A stretch of 64,000 nt of DNA from Methylobacter luteus IMV-B-3098 (GCF_000427625.1 NZ_KE386569.1:621376-685375); one strand, 5' to 3'; shown: positions 32,555 to 45,942, counted from the first letter of the stretch. The notes: a model not told the origin generated them from the letters alone. Made by a program: numbers and translations.

Positions 32555-34135
32555 TCAGATGTGCGGACCTGCTTTGGTGAAGTCGAAATCATCACCGGCG
32601 CTGATGTATTTCTTGAAGTTTTCAATGAACATACTCGCCAGTTTTGCCGAAGTCGCATCGAAAGCCTCTTTATCGGCCCAGGCATCGCGCGGGTTGAGAC
32701 GAGCATCATCAACGCCCGGCAATTCCTTCGGAATGAACAGGCCGAAGTAGGGGATCTTGTTAAACTCAGCATTGTTGATGCTGCCGTCCAGGATCGCATT
32801 GATACAGGCGCGGGTCGCTTTAATGCTCATGCGCTTGCCGACCCCGTAACCGCCGCCGCTCCAGCCGGTATTGACCAGATAGGCGTTAACGCCGTGTTTT
32901 TCCATTTTTTCGCCCAACAGCTTGGCATAGACAGTGGGATGCAACGGCAGAAAAGCTTCTCCAAAGCAGGCTGAAAAAGTGGCCTGGGGTTCGATGATGC
33001 CGCGCTCGGTGCCTGCAACCTTGGCCGTATAGCCGGACAGGAAGTAGTACATGGCCTGTTCTTTGGTCAGGCGTGAAACAGGCGGCAGAACGCCGAACGC
33101 ATCACAGCTCAGGAAAATGATATTTTTCGGCAGACCGGCCTTGAGTGTCGGCTCATGGTTTTCAATATGCTCGATAGGGTAGGAGACGCGTGTGTTTTCC
33201 GTCTTGGAGCTGTCGAAGAAATCGACCACGCCGTCTTCGTCATACACGACGTTTTCGAGCAAGGCATGGCGTTTGATGGCGCCATAAATCTCGGGTTCGT
33301 TTTCCGGAGACAGGCCGATACACTTGGCATAGCAGCCGCCTTCGAAGTTGAAGATGCCTTCATCGCTCCAGCCGTGTTCATCGTCGCCGATCAGTTTGCG
33401 CGCGGCGTCAGTCGATAAAGTGGTTTTGCCGGTACCTGACAAGCCAAAGAATAAGGCGACATCGCCACCTTTGCCGACATTGGCGCTGCAATGCATGGAC
33501 AGGATGCCATCCAGTGGCAGCCAATAGTTCATCATTGTGAAAATGCCTTTTTTCATCTCACCGCCGTACCAGGTACCGCCGATAATGGCAATGTTCTTTT
33601 CGACGTTGAAGATGCAGAAGACTTCGGAATTGAGGCCGTGCTTCTGCCATTTCTCATTGATCATGTTGCTGGCGTTATAGACGCGAAAATCGGGCGCGAA
33701 ATGCTCGAGCTCTTCATCGTCCGGACGGATGAACATGTTTTTGACAAAATGCGACTGCCAGGCGAATTCGGTAATGAAACGCACGGACTTACGCGAATGC
33801 GGATTGGCGCCGCTGTAACCGTCGGTTACATAAATATCCTTGCCGGAAAGATAGTCGATGACGTCCGCATAGAGTTCGTCAAAAATCTCAGCCGATACAG
33901 GCTGATTGATTTTACCCCAGGCGATATGTTCACTGGAGGGAAGTTGCCGGACAAAATATTTGTCCTTAGGTGAGCGTCCGGTAAATTTGCCGGTATCGAC
34001 CATCATCGTCCCATTGCTTGAAACCTTACCCTCATTATTGAGGACTTCGTGGTTAAACAGATCATCGTAACTGAGATTACGATAAACAGTGCCCACGCTC
34101 TTCAATCCCAAACTTTCTGGGCTCAATCCACTCAT
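32555..34135 (-). CDS. pckA: ATP-dependent phosphoenolpyruvate carboxykinase
   Basis: This 526-residue enzyme converts oxaloacetate and ATP to PEP, CO2 and ADP. The kinase P-loop [11 protein letters not shown], the second phosphate/metal block [21 protein letters not shown], and the N-terminal [11 protein letters not shown] are intact. ATG at 34135 is chosen for the perfect ribosome site GGGAGG and the normal N-terminus. With ppdK in the same window it links the C4 and C3 pools. Confidence 0.95.
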   Translation of the reverse strand: MSGLSPESLGLKSVGTVYRNLSYDDLFNHEVLNNEGKVSSNGTMMVDTGKFTGRSPKDKYFVRQLPSSEHIAWGKINQPVSAEIFDELYADVIDYLSGKDIYVTDGYSGANPHSRKSVRFITEFAWQSHFVKNMFIRPDDEELEHFAPDFRVYNASNMINEKWQKHGLNSEVFCIFNVEKNIAIIGGTWYGGEMKKGIFTMMNYWLPLDGILSMHCSANVGKGGDVALFFGLSGTGKTTLSTDAARKLIGDDEHGWSDEGIFNFEGGCYAKCIGLSPENEPEIYGAIKRHALLENVVYDEDGVVDFFDSSKTENTRVSYPIEHIENHEPTLKAGLPKNIIFLSCDAFGVLPPVSRLTKEQAMYYFLSGYTAKVAGTERGIIEPQATFSACFGEAFLPLHPTVYAKLLGEKMEKHGVNAYLVNTGWSGGGYGVGKRMSIKATRACINAILDGSINNAEFNKIPYFGLFIPKELPGVDDARLNPRDAWADKEAFDATSAKLASMFIENFKKYISAGDDFDFTKAGPHI

Positions 34136-34214
34136 TAAAACCTCCCACAGATGGTTTTTCGCCATCGCTAAATATTAACGTCTAAACTGGTTTTGTTAGT
34201 CAGCCACAACAACT

Positions 34215-34242
34215 TTTTTGCTAAAGGATTTTTGCTAAAGGA
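34215..34242. repeat. Perfect 14-bp tandem duplication
   Basis: TTTTTGCTAAAGGA occurs twice without a gap, about 80 bp upstream of the pckA start in the 281-bp gap before mtaB. It may be a recent slippage event. No other function is evident. Confidence 0.7.
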
Positions 34243-34416
34243 TTGAGAAGCAATTGAAAAGCTTCCCTTCATTGATGTCCTAAGATGCTAAAATCAGTAG
34301 AGCAGAATCTAATACAGCTGCATGTTGAGCTATCGACAAATGATATATCATTTTAACTTAAAGCTAAACTCCCGGATTAGGATAGATCAGGCTGTGTTGT
34401 GCCCATGTTCAAGCAT

Positions 34417-35706
34417 TTATTCAGCAAGTTGGGCGACAAGGTAATTTTCAGCAACCGCTGTTAATCTAGCTTTAATAACCTGATTCTCAAGCGATTCGTT
34501 CTGATTTATCACACAGCCTACGCGCAGATAATTGGGCGTATAGCCAAACACCCGCTTTTTGCCGGCATCGAGCTCTTCGCTATAGCCTTCCCACAATACC
34601 GGAAACTCATTGCCGACATTGACTTCGAAAAACTGCCGCTTCATGATGTTGGCCAGTTCGTGAAGCTGCTGACTGCGCTGTTTTTTGATGTCATTGGATA
34701 ACTGATCAGGCAGCGTGGCCGCCTTAGTGCCTTCGCGCGGCGAATAAGTGAAGATATGGATATGGCCGAAACCGGTTTGCTCGATGAAATCGAAACTGTC
34801 CCTCCATTCCTGTTCGGTTTCGCCGGGGAAGCCGACGATGATATCAGTCGTGATATTGAAGTGCGGGATATGCGCGCGCAACCGGTTCACGATGGCGGAA
34901 AACTCGTCGGTTTTGCAACGCCGCGCCATGCGTCTGAGCACTGAATCCGAACCGCTCTGCAAGGGCAGGTGCAAGTGCGGCATCAAGCGCGGGTTATCGA
35001 ACAGCGCAAAAAAGTCGTCCGACAATTCCCACGGTTCCAGGGAGCCCAGTCTCAGTCGAGAGATGTCTGTTTCGGCCAGGATGGCCTTGATCAGGTCCGA
35101 TAGATTATTGCCCAGGTCACTGCCGTAGCCGCCCAAATGCACGCCGGTCAGGATGACTTCGTCGATGTTCTGCCGGTGCAGCGCGTTGATTTCATCGATA
35201 ACGTCCGCGACAGACCGGCTGCGCTCGATGCCGCGTGCGACGGTCACGATGCAGAACGTGCAGCGATAGCGGCAGCCGTCCTGAACCTTGACAAAGGCGC
35301 GTTGCCGGCCGCGCGTGAACAAGGAAATCTCTCCCGGTTCCGTCGACATGGCCGGCATGCTGTCCATGTTGAGCGCGGTTAAGGTTTTTTCGACCAGCTG
35401 ATCCTTGTCTTTATTGCTGACAACCAGGTCGACGCCCATTAACTGCGCCGCTTCATCTTCGTTTAAAGTGGCATAGCAGCCGCTGACGACCAGTTTGGCC
35501 GCCGGATTGTCCCGGTGTATGCGCCGAATCAGCTGACGCGATTTTCTGGCGGCGTCCTGAGTCACGGCGCAGGAATTGATAACGACGAGATTGGCGGCTT
35601 CCGCCTGCCGCGTTATGTGATGGCCGGCTTTTTGAAAAGCCTGAGCCCAGGTTTCCAGTTCCGCTTCGTTAAGACGGCAACCGAGCGTTTTAAGGTGGAT
35701 ATTCAT
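34417..35706 (-). CDS. mtaB: tRNA t6A37 methylthiotransferase MtaB
   Basis: This 429-residue radical-SAM enzyme adds a methylthio group to t6A at position 37. The N-terminal MTTase domain holds three Cys (TLGCRLNEAE, NSCAVT, SGCYAT) for the auxiliary cluster. The radical-SAM motif is CRYRCTFC, followed by the TRAM-like C-terminus. Lack of MiaB's signature and the first Cys context assign it to MtaB. ATG at 35706 gives the usual MNIHLKTLGC start, 4 bp after the stop of the upstream SpmAB-like gene. TsaB in this window makes the t6A substrate. Confidence 0.9.
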   Translation of the reverse strand: MNIHLKTLGCRLNEAELETWAQAFQKAGHHITRQAEAANLVVINSCAVTQDAARKSRQLIRRIHRDNPAAKLVVSGCYATLNEDEAAQLMGVDLVVSNKDKDQLVEKTLTALNMDSMPAMSTEPGEISLFTRGRQRAFVKVQDGCRYRCTFCIVTVARGIERSRSVADVIDEINALHRQNIDEVILTGVHLGGYGSDLGNNLSDLIKAILAETDISRLRLGSLEPWELSDDFFALFDNPRLMPHLHLPLQSGSDSVLRRMARRCKTDEFSAIVNRLRAHIPHFNITTDIIVGFPGETEQEWRDSFDFIEQTGFGHIHIFTYSPREGTKAATLPDQLSNDIKKQRSQQLHELANIMKRQFFEVNVGNEFPVLWEGYSEELDAGKKRVFGYTPNYLRVGCVINQNESLENQVIKARLTAVAENYLVAQLAE

Positions 35707-35710
35707 AAAA

Positions 35711-36940
35711 TCATCCGAAGAACCAATAGGCAACAAAAATGGCGGCCAAAATGCCCGCAAAATCCGCTATTATCCCACAAGCGGCAGCGTGGCGGATATT
35801 TTTGATACCGACCGCGCCAAAGTAAATGGCCAGCACGTAAAAAGTGGTTTCAGTGCTGCCCTGCACGATCGAAGACAGACGTCCGGCAAACGAATCAGCG
35901 CCCATCGTTTTCATCGTGTCGATCATCATGGCCCGGGCGCCGCTGCCGCTGAAGGGTTTCATCAGCGCAGTGGGCAGCGCGTCGATAAAGCGGTCGTCGA
36001 TCATGAACAGGGACGTCAGATAGCGCGCCAGGTCTGCGAGCAGGTCCAAAGCGCCGCTGGCCCTGAATACTCCGATGGCGACCAGCATGGCGACCAGGTA
36101 AGGGATGATGGTAATCGCAGTCTGAAAGCCTTCTTTGGCGCCATCGATAAAAGCCTCATAGGCATTGATGCCTTTATAAATGGCGCCGAAAATAAATGCG
36201 ACAACCAGTGTGTACAGAATGACATTACTGATCAAGGCCGATTGCTCAAGCATTTGCTGCTGGGGCAGGCTTGAAAAATAACTGATGATGCCGCCTACAA
36301 GCAGGGTGAGTCCGCCCAGATAAGCCAGGACGACTTTGTCGAGCAGATTGATTTTCTGCACGAATGCCACGGCAAGCAGCCCACCCAGTGTGGAAATATA
36401 AGTCGCCAATAAAATTGGAATAAACACATCGGTCGGATTAACGGCGCCCAGCTGTGCCCGGTAAGTGAAAATCGTGACCGGAAACAGTGTGACGCCCGAG
36501 GTGTTGATAACCAGAAACAGTATTTGCGCGTTGCTGGCGGTTTCAGGATGCGGATTCAGCGATTGCAGTTCCTTCATGGCTTTAATGCCCATTGGCGTGG
36601 CGGCGTTATCCAGTCCCAGAGCATTGGCGGAGATATTCATGACTATGGCGCCTAGCGCGGGATGGCCGTTGGGGATATCGGGCATTAAACGGCTGAATAG
36701 CGGTGTCAGACCTTGGGTCAATAGCTGGATAAATCCGCTGCGCTCGCCGATGCGCATAATGCCCAGCCATAACGCCAGGACGCCGGTAAGGCCTATTGAG
36801 ATTTCAAACGCCGATTTCGACAGGCTGAACATCGCGGCCATGATTTGCGCAAAAACCTGTTGATCTCCAAGGAAGAGCAGTTTAAACAGCGCAGTGAAAA
36901 AAGCGGCGATGAAAAAGAATATCCAGATGATATTGAGCAC
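35711..36940 (-). CDS. SpmA–SpmB-like fused membrane protein (nucleoside recognition/GATE domains)
   Basis: This 409-residue polytopic protein contains two nucleoside-recognition (GATE) modules. The first half resembles SpmA (LALWLGIMRIGERSGFIQLL, ANALGLDNAATPMGIKAM) and the second resembles SpmB (GAKEGFQTAITIIPYLVAML, PFSGSGARAMMIDTMK, QGSTETTFYVLAIYFGAVG). In Bacillus these are separate spore-maturation proteins, but here they are fused in a presumed non-spore-former. A transport role is suspected and the substrate is unknown. It is cotranscribed with mtaB (4-bp gap). Confidence 0.85.
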   Translation of the reverse strand: MLNIIWIFFFIAAFFTALFKLLFLGDQQVFAQIMAAMFSLSKSAFEISIGLTGVLALWLGIMRIGERSGFIQLLTQGLTPLFSRLMPDIPNGHPALGAIVMNISANALGLDNAATPMGIKAMKELQSLNPHPETASNAQILFLVINTSGVTLFPVTIFTYRAQLGAVNPTDVFIPILLATYISTLGGLLAVAFVQKINLLDKVVLAYLGGLTLLVGGIISYFSSLPQQQMLEQSALISNVILYTLVVAFIFGAIYKGINAYEAFIDGAKEGFQTAITIIPYLVAMLVAIGVFRASGALDLLADLARYLTSLFMIDDRFIDALPTALMKPFSGSGARAMMIDTMKTMGADSFAGRLSSIVQGSTETTFYVLAIYFGAVGIKNIRHAAACGIIADFAGILAAIFVAYWFFG

Positions 36941-37156
36941 GATAGGCCGATGAGTAAAAACTGTGCGCTATTGTAATGCCGGAAAGCCGTGATTGTCTTG
37001 CTGGAATAAAAGGGGCTGTGCCAGGAGCGGCGACACAGCCAGAAGGTCTGATTGTCAAGTTAGCTGAACAAGGGAGAAAGTTAACCTGGACGACAATCGC
37101 ATGGGATTATCTCGGAAATCAGTAATTCATAATGTGACTCAGGTCACAAAAAATGG

Positions 37157-38527
<1,371 letters not shown>

Positions 38528-38617
38528 TTAGTCCGAATGTTTTTGATATTTTTGTTACGAGGAAGCCATGCAGGTGCTAAGTAGCAGCATGGCTTCGCAC
38601 TGAAAGGTTTTTAGATG

Positions 38618-39709
38618 TCATTCATTAGCTTTGGATTCAATAATGCCGCCGCCGAGGCAGATTTCGCCGTCATAGAAAACGACGGATTGGCCTGGTGTAA
38701 TGGCTCTTTGCGGCTGATCGAAAACTGCTTTGCAACGGTCGTTGCCTATAGACTCCAGGCGGCAAGGCTGGTCCGGCTGGCGGTAACGCGTCTTGGCGCT
38801 ACAGCGTATTGGCTGGGTTAACGGCTTATTGCTGCACCAGTCCAGCTGGCTGGCTTCCAGCACATTATGCAACATTAGCGGATGATTGTGACCCTGTCCG
38901 ACGATAAGAACATTGTTTTCGAGGTCTTTTTCGAGAACATACCACGGCTCGTCCGGCGCATCTTTAACGCCGCCTATGCCAAGGCCTTGGCGTTGCCCCA
39001 ATGTGTAATACATCAAGCCCTGGTGCGGGCCGATATATTTGCCTTCCGGTGTGCGCATTTCGCCGGGTTGGGTCGGCAGATACCGTTGCAGGAACTCCTT
39101 GAATTTGCGCTCGCCTATAAAGCAGATACCGGTGCTGTCTTTCTTCTTGTGGTTGGCGAAGCCGGCCTTTTTGGCTAGAGCCCTGATTTCGGTTTTATGC
39201 AGATGCCCTATCGGAAATAAGGTGCGAGCCAACTGTTTTTGCCCCAGTGTATAAAGAAAATAACTTTGCTCTTTGCCGGGATCGAGTCCTTTCAATAAGA
39301 AGTATTCGCCGTTTTTCTCGCTGACTCGGGCATAATGTCCTGTGGCAATGTATTCCGCGCCCAGATCTTCAATCGCGTAATTCAGGAAGGCTTTAAACTT
39401 GACGTGCTTATTGCAGAGAATATCCGGGTTGGGCGTGCGGCCCGCCTGAAATTCGGACAAAAAGACTTCAAATACTTCATCCCAGTATTCGGCAGCAAAA
39501 TTGATGGTTTTTAATTCGATACCCAGTTTGTCGCAAACCTGTTGTGCATCAGCGAGGTCTTCCATGGCTGTGCAGTATTCGGTGCCGTCATCTTCTTCCC
39601 AGTTTTTCATGAATAAACCGGTAACCTGATGACCCTGTTCCAGAAGTTGTAATGCTGTTACGGATGAATCGACACCGCCGGACATACCGACGATTATGTT
39701 TTTACGCAT
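38618..39709 (-). CDS. mnmA: tRNA-specific 2-thiouridylase MnmA
   Basis: This 363-residue enzyme thiolates U34 of Lys, Glu and Gln tRNAs. The PP-loop SGGVDSS is at 10-16, and the catalytic Cys pair is recognisable in [13 protein letters not shown] and [15 protein letters not shown] at 39709 is used; a TTG 6 bp upstream is also open. It has no ribosome site of its own and overlaps the end of nudJ by 8 bp, so it is translationally coupled. Confidence 0.95.
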   Translation of the reverse strand: MRKNIIVGMSGGVDSSVTALQLLEQGHQVTGLFMKNWEEDDGTEYCTAMEDLADAQQVCDKLGIELKTINFAAEYWDEVFEVFLSEFQAGRTPNPDILCNKHVKFKAFLNYAIEDLGAEYIATGHYARVSEKNGEYFLLKGLDPGKEQSYFLYTLGQKQLARTLFPIGHLHKTEIRALAKKAGFANHKKKDSTGICFIGERKFKEFLQRYLPTQPGEMRTPEGKYIGPHQGLMYYTLGQRQGLGIGGVKDAPDEPWYVLEKDLENNVLIVGQGHNHPLMLHNVLEASQLDWCSNKPLTQPIRCSAKTRYRQPDQPCRLESIGNDRCKAVFDQPQRAITPGQSVVFYDGEICLGGGIIESKANE

Positions 39710-40163
39710 GATCAAGATCGAGAAATGATTTTAGTAGTGATAATGGATGGCGTTGCCCGCTCAGGTATTCTTCTACCGTGATAAGCACTAACGGACTTCG
39801 CAAACGATGCTCTTTGGCGGCTATTTCGTCACGGGTTAACCAATGGGTGGCAATAATGCCGTCATCCAGTTTCTGGTTTAGGTTGTACGAATGGCATAGC
39901 CCGGAAAAACAGACTCTTACGAAACTCGGAAATTCCGGATTTTTTCGCCAAAGTTGAATCGATACAATGTGCTCCGGCTCAAAATGCCAGGCGGTTTCTT
40001 CATAAACTTCACGTTTGACGGCCGCAATCAAATCCTCATCCTTTTCAAGATGGCCAGCAGGTTGGTTAAATTGAATGCCATTGGAGGTTTCTTCTTCAAC
40101 AATTAAAAAACGATTGTTCTGCTCAATCACGGCAGCAACTGTGACGTGTGGTTTCCAAACCAT
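39702..40163 (-). CDS. nudJ: Nudix hydrolase NudJ
   Basis: This 153-residue Nudix enzyme hydrolyses phosphate esters of nucleotides and thiamine pyrophosphate precursors in E. coli. The Nudix box is [21 protein letters not shown] plus WHFEPEHIV. Upstream [24 protein letters not shown] is typical NudJ. The conserved nudJ–mnmA linkage supports the name. Confidence 0.92.
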   Translation of the reverse strand: MVWKPHVTVAAVIEQNNRFLIVEEETSNGIQFNQPAGHLEKDEDLIAAVKREVYEETAWHFEPEHIVSIQLWRKNPEFPSFVRVCFSGLCHSYNLNQKLDDGIIATHWLTRDEIAAKEHRLRSPLVLITVEEYLSGQRHPLSLLKSFLDLDHA

Positions 40164-40353
40164 TGATGAATTCCAGCTGTGAAAAATGATATTTTACTTG
40201 ATTTGGCTATCTTATGTTCGTAAAGATTTTTGAACTCTACTTGTGAAATAAGTCAAACTGGTGTCGCAAGTGTTTTCTAGAGACGAATAGTTAACGCTTA
40301 GGAATAAATTTTTTGCTATTCGGAAGAGTGGCTGTATTTTATTATGCTTAGGG

Positions 40354-40382
40354 TTGAAATTTACTGATATTGGCACTATGGT
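40354..40382 (+). promoter_or_regulatory. Sigma-70 promoter of clpS–clpA
   Basis: TTGAAA (40354-40359) and TATGGT (40377-40382) are 17 bp apart and 34 bp before the clpS ATG. The -35 box has 4 of 6 and the -10 box 4 of 6 consensus bases. A TGGCAC inside the spacer is not a sigma-54 site, because its GC is 11 bp from the GG. Confidence 0.5.
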
Positions 40383-40416
40383 AGGCTCTTAAAATACTTA
40401 ATGTTATTTGGTTTAT

Positions 40417-40740
40417 ATGTCTGATTTTGATCCATCTAAAGATAATGATGACGGTTTGGTTGTCCAAGAAGCCAAGCCTAAATTAAAACGACCACCTTTA
40501 TACAAAGTCATCTTGTTAAACGATGATTTTACACCGATGGACTTTGTAATTGAGATTCTAATGGACTTTTTTGCTATGTCTGAAGAAAAAGCGACGCAGG
40601 TGATGTTGCAGGTGCATACGCAAGGTGTGGGTGTATGTGGTACGTATTCCAAAGATGTTGCTGAAACCAAGGTTTATATAGTCAACGAATATTCACGAGA
40701 GCATCATCATCCATTATTGTGTTCAATGGAAGAAGCATAG
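40417..40740 (+). CDS. clpS: ClpS, adaptor for the ClpAP protease
   Basis: This 107-residue adaptor delivers N-degron substrates to ClpAP. The core [20 protein letters not shown] contains the N-end residue pocket (NDD and the following Thr-Met), and [19 protein letters not shown] with [12 protein letters not shown] completes the fold. ATG at 40417 is preferred to a TTG 9 bp upstream. The ribosome site is weak. It is 16 bp from clpA. Confidence 0.95.
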   Translation: MSDFDPSKDNDDGLVVQEAKPKLKRPPLYKVILLNDDFTPMDFVIEILMDFFAMSEEKATQVMLQVHTQGVGVCGTYSKDVAETKVYIVNEYSREHHHPLLCSMEEA

Positions 40741-40756
40741 GTTGGAGAGATAAATT

Positions 40757-43027
40757 ATGTTAAGCAAAGAACTTGAAATTACATTGAATCATGCTTTTAA
40801 AAATGCGCATGACAAGCGACATGAATTTATCACGGTTGAGCATTTGCTGCTGGTACTGCTCGATAATGCTTCTGCAGAGCCGATTCTAAGAGCGTGTGGA
40901 TGCGATATTAAGTTGCTGCGCGCCCAATTGACTCAATTCATTGATGAAACTATGTCATTGATTCCGGAAGGCGTGCAACGGGAAACTCAGCCTACGTTAG
41001 GTTTTCAACGAGTCCTTCAGCGCGCTGTTTTTCATGTGCAGGCATCAGACAAGAAAGAGGTTTCCGGAGCCAATTTATTCGTAGCCTTGTTTAGCGAACA
41101 GGATTCCCATGCGGTTTATCTGTTGAACAAGCAGGATATATCCCGTCTGGATGTGGTTAATTATCTGGCGCATGGCATTTCAAAAGTAGAGCAGGAGAAA
41201 GAGTCTTCTGACGAACGGGCATCAGAAGTTGGCAGTTCAGACCCTGATGCTTCAGGCAGTCCATTGGATAAATATGCGGTCAATCTCAATGAAGAGGCGC
41301 TGCAGGGACGGATAGATCCATTGATCGGACGACAGCTAGAGGTCGAAAGGACCATTCAGATACTCTGCCGTCGCCGTAAAAATAATCCTTTATTGGTAGG
41401 CGAAGCGGGCGTTGGTAAAACGGCCATCGCGGAAGGTCTGGCGAAAAGAATTGTCGAGGAGGATGTGCCCGAAATTCTGCTGAATAGTACCATTTATGCC
41501 TTGGATTTGGGGGCTCTGGTTGCCGGTACCAAATACAGAGGGGATTTTGAGAAACGTCTTAAGGCCCTGGTCAGTCAGTTGAAGAAGGAGCCTGATTCGA
41601 TTCTGTTCATTGATGAGATTCATACCATTATCGGGGCGGGATCTGCTTCGGGCGGCGTCATGGATGCTTCCAATCTGATTAAGCCAGTGCTGGCTTCCGG
41701 CCAGTTGCGCTGTATCGGCTCTACCACCTATCAAGAGTATCGCGGTATTTTTGAGAAAGATCATGCGTTGGCGCGCAGATTCCAGAAAGTCGATATCGCC
41801 GAGCCCTCCGTTGAGGATACTATCCTCATTCTAAAGGGGCTCAAATCCCGCTTTGAGGACCATCACGACGTAAAATATTCCGCTGAAGCCTTGCGTCTGG
41901 CTGCGGAATTATCGGACCGCTATATCACGGACCGGCATTTGCCCGACAAAGCCATCGATGTCATTGATGAAGCGGGCGCAAGGCAGCGTATGATGCCTGA
42001 GGCTAATCGCAAAGAAGTTATTGATGCTGCTGAAATCGAAGAGATTGTTTCAAAGATAGCCAGAGTTCCCGCAAAATCCGTTTCTTCCAATGATATAGAT
42101 AAGCTGGCGAATTTGGAGAAAAACCTGAAAATGCTGGTTTTCGGCCAGGATGAGGCGATTTCGGCATTAGCTTCGGCGATAAAATTATCGCGTGCGGGCT
42201 TGCGTGAATCGCAAAAAACGATCGGCGCATTCCTGTTTGCAGGACCTACGGGTGTAGGTAAAACCGAAGTGACGCGGCAACTGGCGAAAGTACTGGGCGT
42301 CGAACTGATCCGTTTTGACATGTCCGAATACATGGAGCGGCATACGGTTTCGAGATTGATTGGTGCGCCTCCCGGTTATGTGGGCTTCGATCAGGGAGGG
42401 TTGCTGACCGAGCAAGTGACCAAGCATCCACATGCCGTATTGTTACTTGATGAATTGGAAAAAGCCCATCCGGATGTGTTCAATCTGTTGCTGCAAGTCA
42501 TGGATCATGGTTCATTGACCGATAATAACGGACGTAAGGCCGATTTTCGGAATATCATTCTGGTCATGACCACGAATGCCGGAGCGGAAGAAGGCAGTCG
42601 TGCCTCCATTGGCTTTACCCAGCAGGATCATGCCACCGACAGCATGAAAGTTATCGAAAAAGGTTTCTCGCCTGAGTTCCGTAACCGTCTGGACGCCATT
42701 ATCCAGTTTAAACCGCTGGATATTTCAATTGTCGGGCATGTGGTCGATAAGTTCATCTTTGAACTCGAGGCTTTGCTTGCAGAGAAGCATGTAGCGCTGA
42801 CATTGGAACCCGATGCCCGATTGTGGCTGGCTGAAAATGGCTGCGACCCCAAAATGGGAGCAAGACCTATGGCGCGGTTGATTCAGGAAAAAATCAAGAA
42901 GCCTCTTGCTAATGATTTGCTATTCGGCAAGTTGGCGCATGGCGGTGATGTGCGGATTTATGTGGAAAATAATGATCTCGCCTTCGCTATAGAAAGCAGA
43001 GAGCTAAGTGTGCCGGAAAACAGCTAA
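40757..43027 (+). CDS. clpA: ClpA, ATPase subunit of the ClpAP protease
   Basis: This 756-residue AAA+ unfoldase has an N-domain (1-145), D1 with Walker [10 protein letters not shown] and pore loop KYRGDFEKR, and D2 with Walker [10 protein letters not shown] and pore segment [14 protein letters not shown] ClpP-docking loop of the IGF type is present in D2 (RASIGFTQQ). It works with ClpS, Aat and Bpt, all encoded nearby, in the N-degron pathway. clpP is not in the window. Confidence 0.96.
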   Translation: MLSKELEITLNHAFKNAHDKRHEFITVEHLLLVLLDNASAEPILRACGCDIKLLRAQLTQFIDETMSLIPEGVQRETQPTLGFQRVLQRAVFHVQASDKKEVSGANLFVALFSEQDSHAVYLLNKQDISRLDVVNYLAHGISKVEQEKESSDERASEVGSSDPDASGSPLDKYAVNLNEEALQGRIDPLIGRQLEVERTIQILCRRRKNNPLLVGEAGVGKTAIAEGLAKRIVEEDVPEILLNSTIYALDLGALVAGTKYRGDFEKRLKALVSQLKKEPDSILFIDEIHTIIGAGSASGGVMDASNLIKPVLASGQLRCIGSTTYQEYRGIFEKDHALARRFQKVDIAEPSVEDTILILKGLKSRFEDHHDVKYSAEALRLAAELSDRYITDRHLPDKAIDVIDEAGARQRMMPEANRKEVIDAAEIEEIVSKIARVPAKSVSSNDIDKLANLEKNLKMLVFGQDEAISALASAIKLSRAGLRESQKTIGAFLFAGPTGVGKTEVTRQLAKVLGVELIRFDMSEYMERHTVSRLIGAPPGYVGFDQGGLLTEQVTKHPHAVLLLDELEKAHPDVFNLLLQVMDHGSLTDNNGRKADFRNIILVMTTNAGAEEGSRASIGFTQQDHATDSMKVIEKGFSPEFRNRLDAIIQFKPLDISIVGHVVDKFIFELEALLAEKHVALTLEPDARLWLAENGCDPKMGARPMARLIQEKIKKPLANDLLFGKLAHGGDVRIYVENNDLAFAIESRELSVPENS

Positions 43028-43038
43028 TCGATCAGGAA

Positions 43039-43076
43039 GCATGCGCTGTCCCATGAACAATGGGATTAGCGCATGC
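43039..43076. terminator. Bipartite hairpin at the clpA/infA convergence
   Basis: GCATGCGCT pairs with AGCGCATGC (9 bp), and inside it TCCCAT pairs with ATGGGA (6 bp) around the loop GAACA. It covers the 38-bp space between clpA and infA and the last codons of infA. No T-run follows, so it is more a convergent-transcription barrier candidate than a textbook terminator. Confidence 0.55.
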
Positions 43077-43284
43077 GGAATGTGATGCGGCCCTTGGTTA
43101 AATCGTAGGGCGTCATTTCAACTTTAACTTTATCCCCAGTAAGAATACGGATGTAATGTTTACGCATTTTTCCGGAGATATGCGCTGTCACAATGTGACC
43201 GTTTTCCAGTTCAACGCGGAACATGGTATTCGGAAGAGTGTCAATCACCTTGCCTTCCATTTCAATTTGGTCTTCTTTTGCCAT
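43066..43284 (-). CDS. infA: Translation initiation factor IF-1
   Basis: This 72-residue OB-fold protein binds the 30S A site during initiation. The whole sequence is canonical: [38 protein letters not shown] and [11 protein letters not shown]. It lies in the conserved aat–bpt–infA run facing clpA. Confidence 0.98.
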   Translation of the reverse strand: MAKEDQIEMEGKVIDTLPNTMFRVELENGHIVTAHISGKMRKHYIRILTGDKVKVEMTPYDLTKGRITFRMR

Positions 43285-43371
43285 TTGTTTTGATCCAGGT
43301 AATATAAAACCGCCAATGATAGCATAAGCTTGTTTTTAACAACAAACGTGTGTATCGAAAGAGGGGTTTGT

Positions 43372-44079
43372 TTAAAGGGTTAATTCAGTCCAACAATTAT
43401 CAATAAATAACTGTAAAGGTTGATATTCACTCTTATAAGACATTTTTTTACAGTTTTTTATCCAGAAGCCCAGGTATAAATATTCCAGTTGTTGTCGTAT
43501 TGCCTGTTCAATTTGCCATAGTACGGCATAAACGCCGAGACTGTAGCTGGAAAGTTCAGGATCAAAAAACGTATAAACAGCGGATAAGGCATTATCAAGG
43601 TAATCAACTACCGCTATGCCCGCCAATTCGTTATTGATCGAAAATTCCACAAAACGGGTATCGCACCACGAACTGCCCAGGAAAGCGAGATACTCATCGG
43701 GACTGGAATGTGCCATGGAGCCATCACCGTGTCTCATTTTCTGATAACGCATATACATATCGTAATGCTGTCGTTCAAAAACAGGCGGTTTAACGATGAC
43801 TCGCGTTTGGCTGTTCTTTTTCAGGCAGCGCTTCTGGTTTCTGTTGGCCTTGAATTCATTGACTGCCAGCCTCGCCGGAATACAGGCGGAACACTGAAGA
43901 CATTTGGGAACATAGACGTGATTACCACTGCGACGAAATCCCTGTTCTATCAGTTGTGAATAGACAGGCGTAGTCAATTGAAATGTCGGATGCACGAATG
44001 CGGACTGTGCCTGTTCACCATCCAGGTAACTACAATCGTATTCCTGAGTCAGAAATAGCGGGATAGAAATCGTTGTCAT
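43372..44079 (-). CDS. bpt: Aspartate/glutamate leucyltransferase Bpt
   Basis: This 235-residue aminoacyl-tRNA transferase (Ate1-like fold) attaches Leu to N-terminal Asp or Glu, creating a primary N-degron for ClpS. The Cys cluster VPKCLQCSACIPARLAV and the C-terminal YLGFWIKNCKKMSYKSEYQPLQ are characteristic. It overlaps the aat stop by 4 bp (ATGA), so the two transferases are coupled. Confidence 0.93.
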   Translation of the reverse strand: MTTISIPLFLTQEYDCSYLDGEQAQSAFVHPTFQLTTPVYSQLIEQGFRRSGNHVYVPKCLQCSACIPARLAVNEFKANRNQKRCLKKNSQTRVIVKPPVFERQHYDMYMRYQKMRHGDGSMAHSSPDEYLAFLGSSWCDTRFVEFSINNELAGIAVVDYLDNALSAVYTFFDPELSSYSLGVYAVLWQIEQAIRQQLEYLYLGFWIKNCKKMSYKSEYQPLQLFIDNCWTELTL

Positions 44080-44771
44080 TGATGTTTCCAGGCAGATTTA
44101 TTGGCGGAAATATCGCAATATTGATTAAGCAACTCTACAAAATAGGTTCGGTCAATTTCTTGGGCGCCCAGGCTTTCTAAGTGACTGGTATGCACTTGAC
44201 AGTCTATTAGCTGGTAATCCCATGATTTAAGTTGTTCGACCAGACTGACAAAGGCTACTTTGGAGGCATTAGTCATGGTATGAAACATGGATTCGCCAAA
44301 AAAAACCCGGCCCAGAGCAACACCATATAATCCGCCGACCAGTATGCCATCGCACCAAGCTTCTACAGAATGGGCAAAGCCAAGTCGGTACAACTCATTA
44401 TAAGCTTCGGTTATTTCATCAGTTATCCAGGTGCCCGAACTGTTTTTTCGGAGCGAAGCGCAGGCATTGATGACTTTATCAAACGCCTGATCGAAGGTTA
44501 TTGAAAAATTGTTTTTTCGCAGGGTCTTGCGCAAACTGCGGGAAACAATCAGTTTGTCCGGAAATAAGACCAATCGGGGATCGGGTGACCACCAGAGTAT
44601 GGGGTCTTCAGGATTATACCAGGGAAAGATTCCGTTTCGATAAGCTTTGAGCAATCGCGTTTTTGACAGGCAGCCGCCTACCGCAAGTAAACCGTCGGGT
44701 TCTCGTAGCGCTTTGCTTAATGGCGGGAAATCTTCATCCGGATCATTCGGATCTAGAATTGTCAGTTGCAT
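44076..44771 (-). CDS. aat: Leucyl/phenylalanyl-tRNA–protein transferase
   Basis: This 231-residue enzyme adds Leu or Phe to N-terminal Lys or Arg. The blocks FPPLSKALREPDGLLAVGG, AYRNGIFPWYNPEDPILWWSPDPR and GGLYGVALGRVFFGESMFH are diagnostic. ATG at 44771 gives the standard MQLTILDPND start; an upstream start adds 11 unrelated residues. It has no obvious ribosome site. Confidence 0.95.
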   Translation of the reverse strand: MQLTILDPNDPDEDFPPLSKALREPDGLLAVGGCLSKTRLLKAYRNGIFPWYNPEDPILWWSPDPRLVLFPDKLIVSRSLRKTLRKNNFSITFDQAFDKVINACASLRKNSSGTWITDEITEAYNELYRLGFAHSVEAWCDGILVGGLYGVALGRVFFGESMFHTMTNASKVAFVSLVEQLKSWDYQLIDCQVHTSHLESLGAQEIDRTYFVELLNQYCDISANKSAWKHQ

Positions 44772-44839
44772 AATGCAGACAAAAGATACAAGGCGGAAAA
44801 TCATTTTCTACCTTGCGTCTTTGTATTTCTGCCTATCTC

Positions 44840-45871
<1,032 letters not shown>

Positions 45872-45942
45872 CTAATGTTTCGAAGGAAATGCGCAGGCGC
45901 TTAGTGGGTATACTTCTAATGTAAAATATGTGATCATTCGCC

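Noticed and set aside
34185-34245. Tandem repeat as a regulator-binding array for pckA
   Set aside because: Two perfect 14-bp copies in direct contact look like slippage. No further copies or dyad symmetry support an operator.
40370-40388. Sigma-54 promoter before clpS
   Set aside because: TGGCAC is present, but GC follows GG after 11 bp. The same bases fit a sigma-70 promoter with 17-bp spacing.
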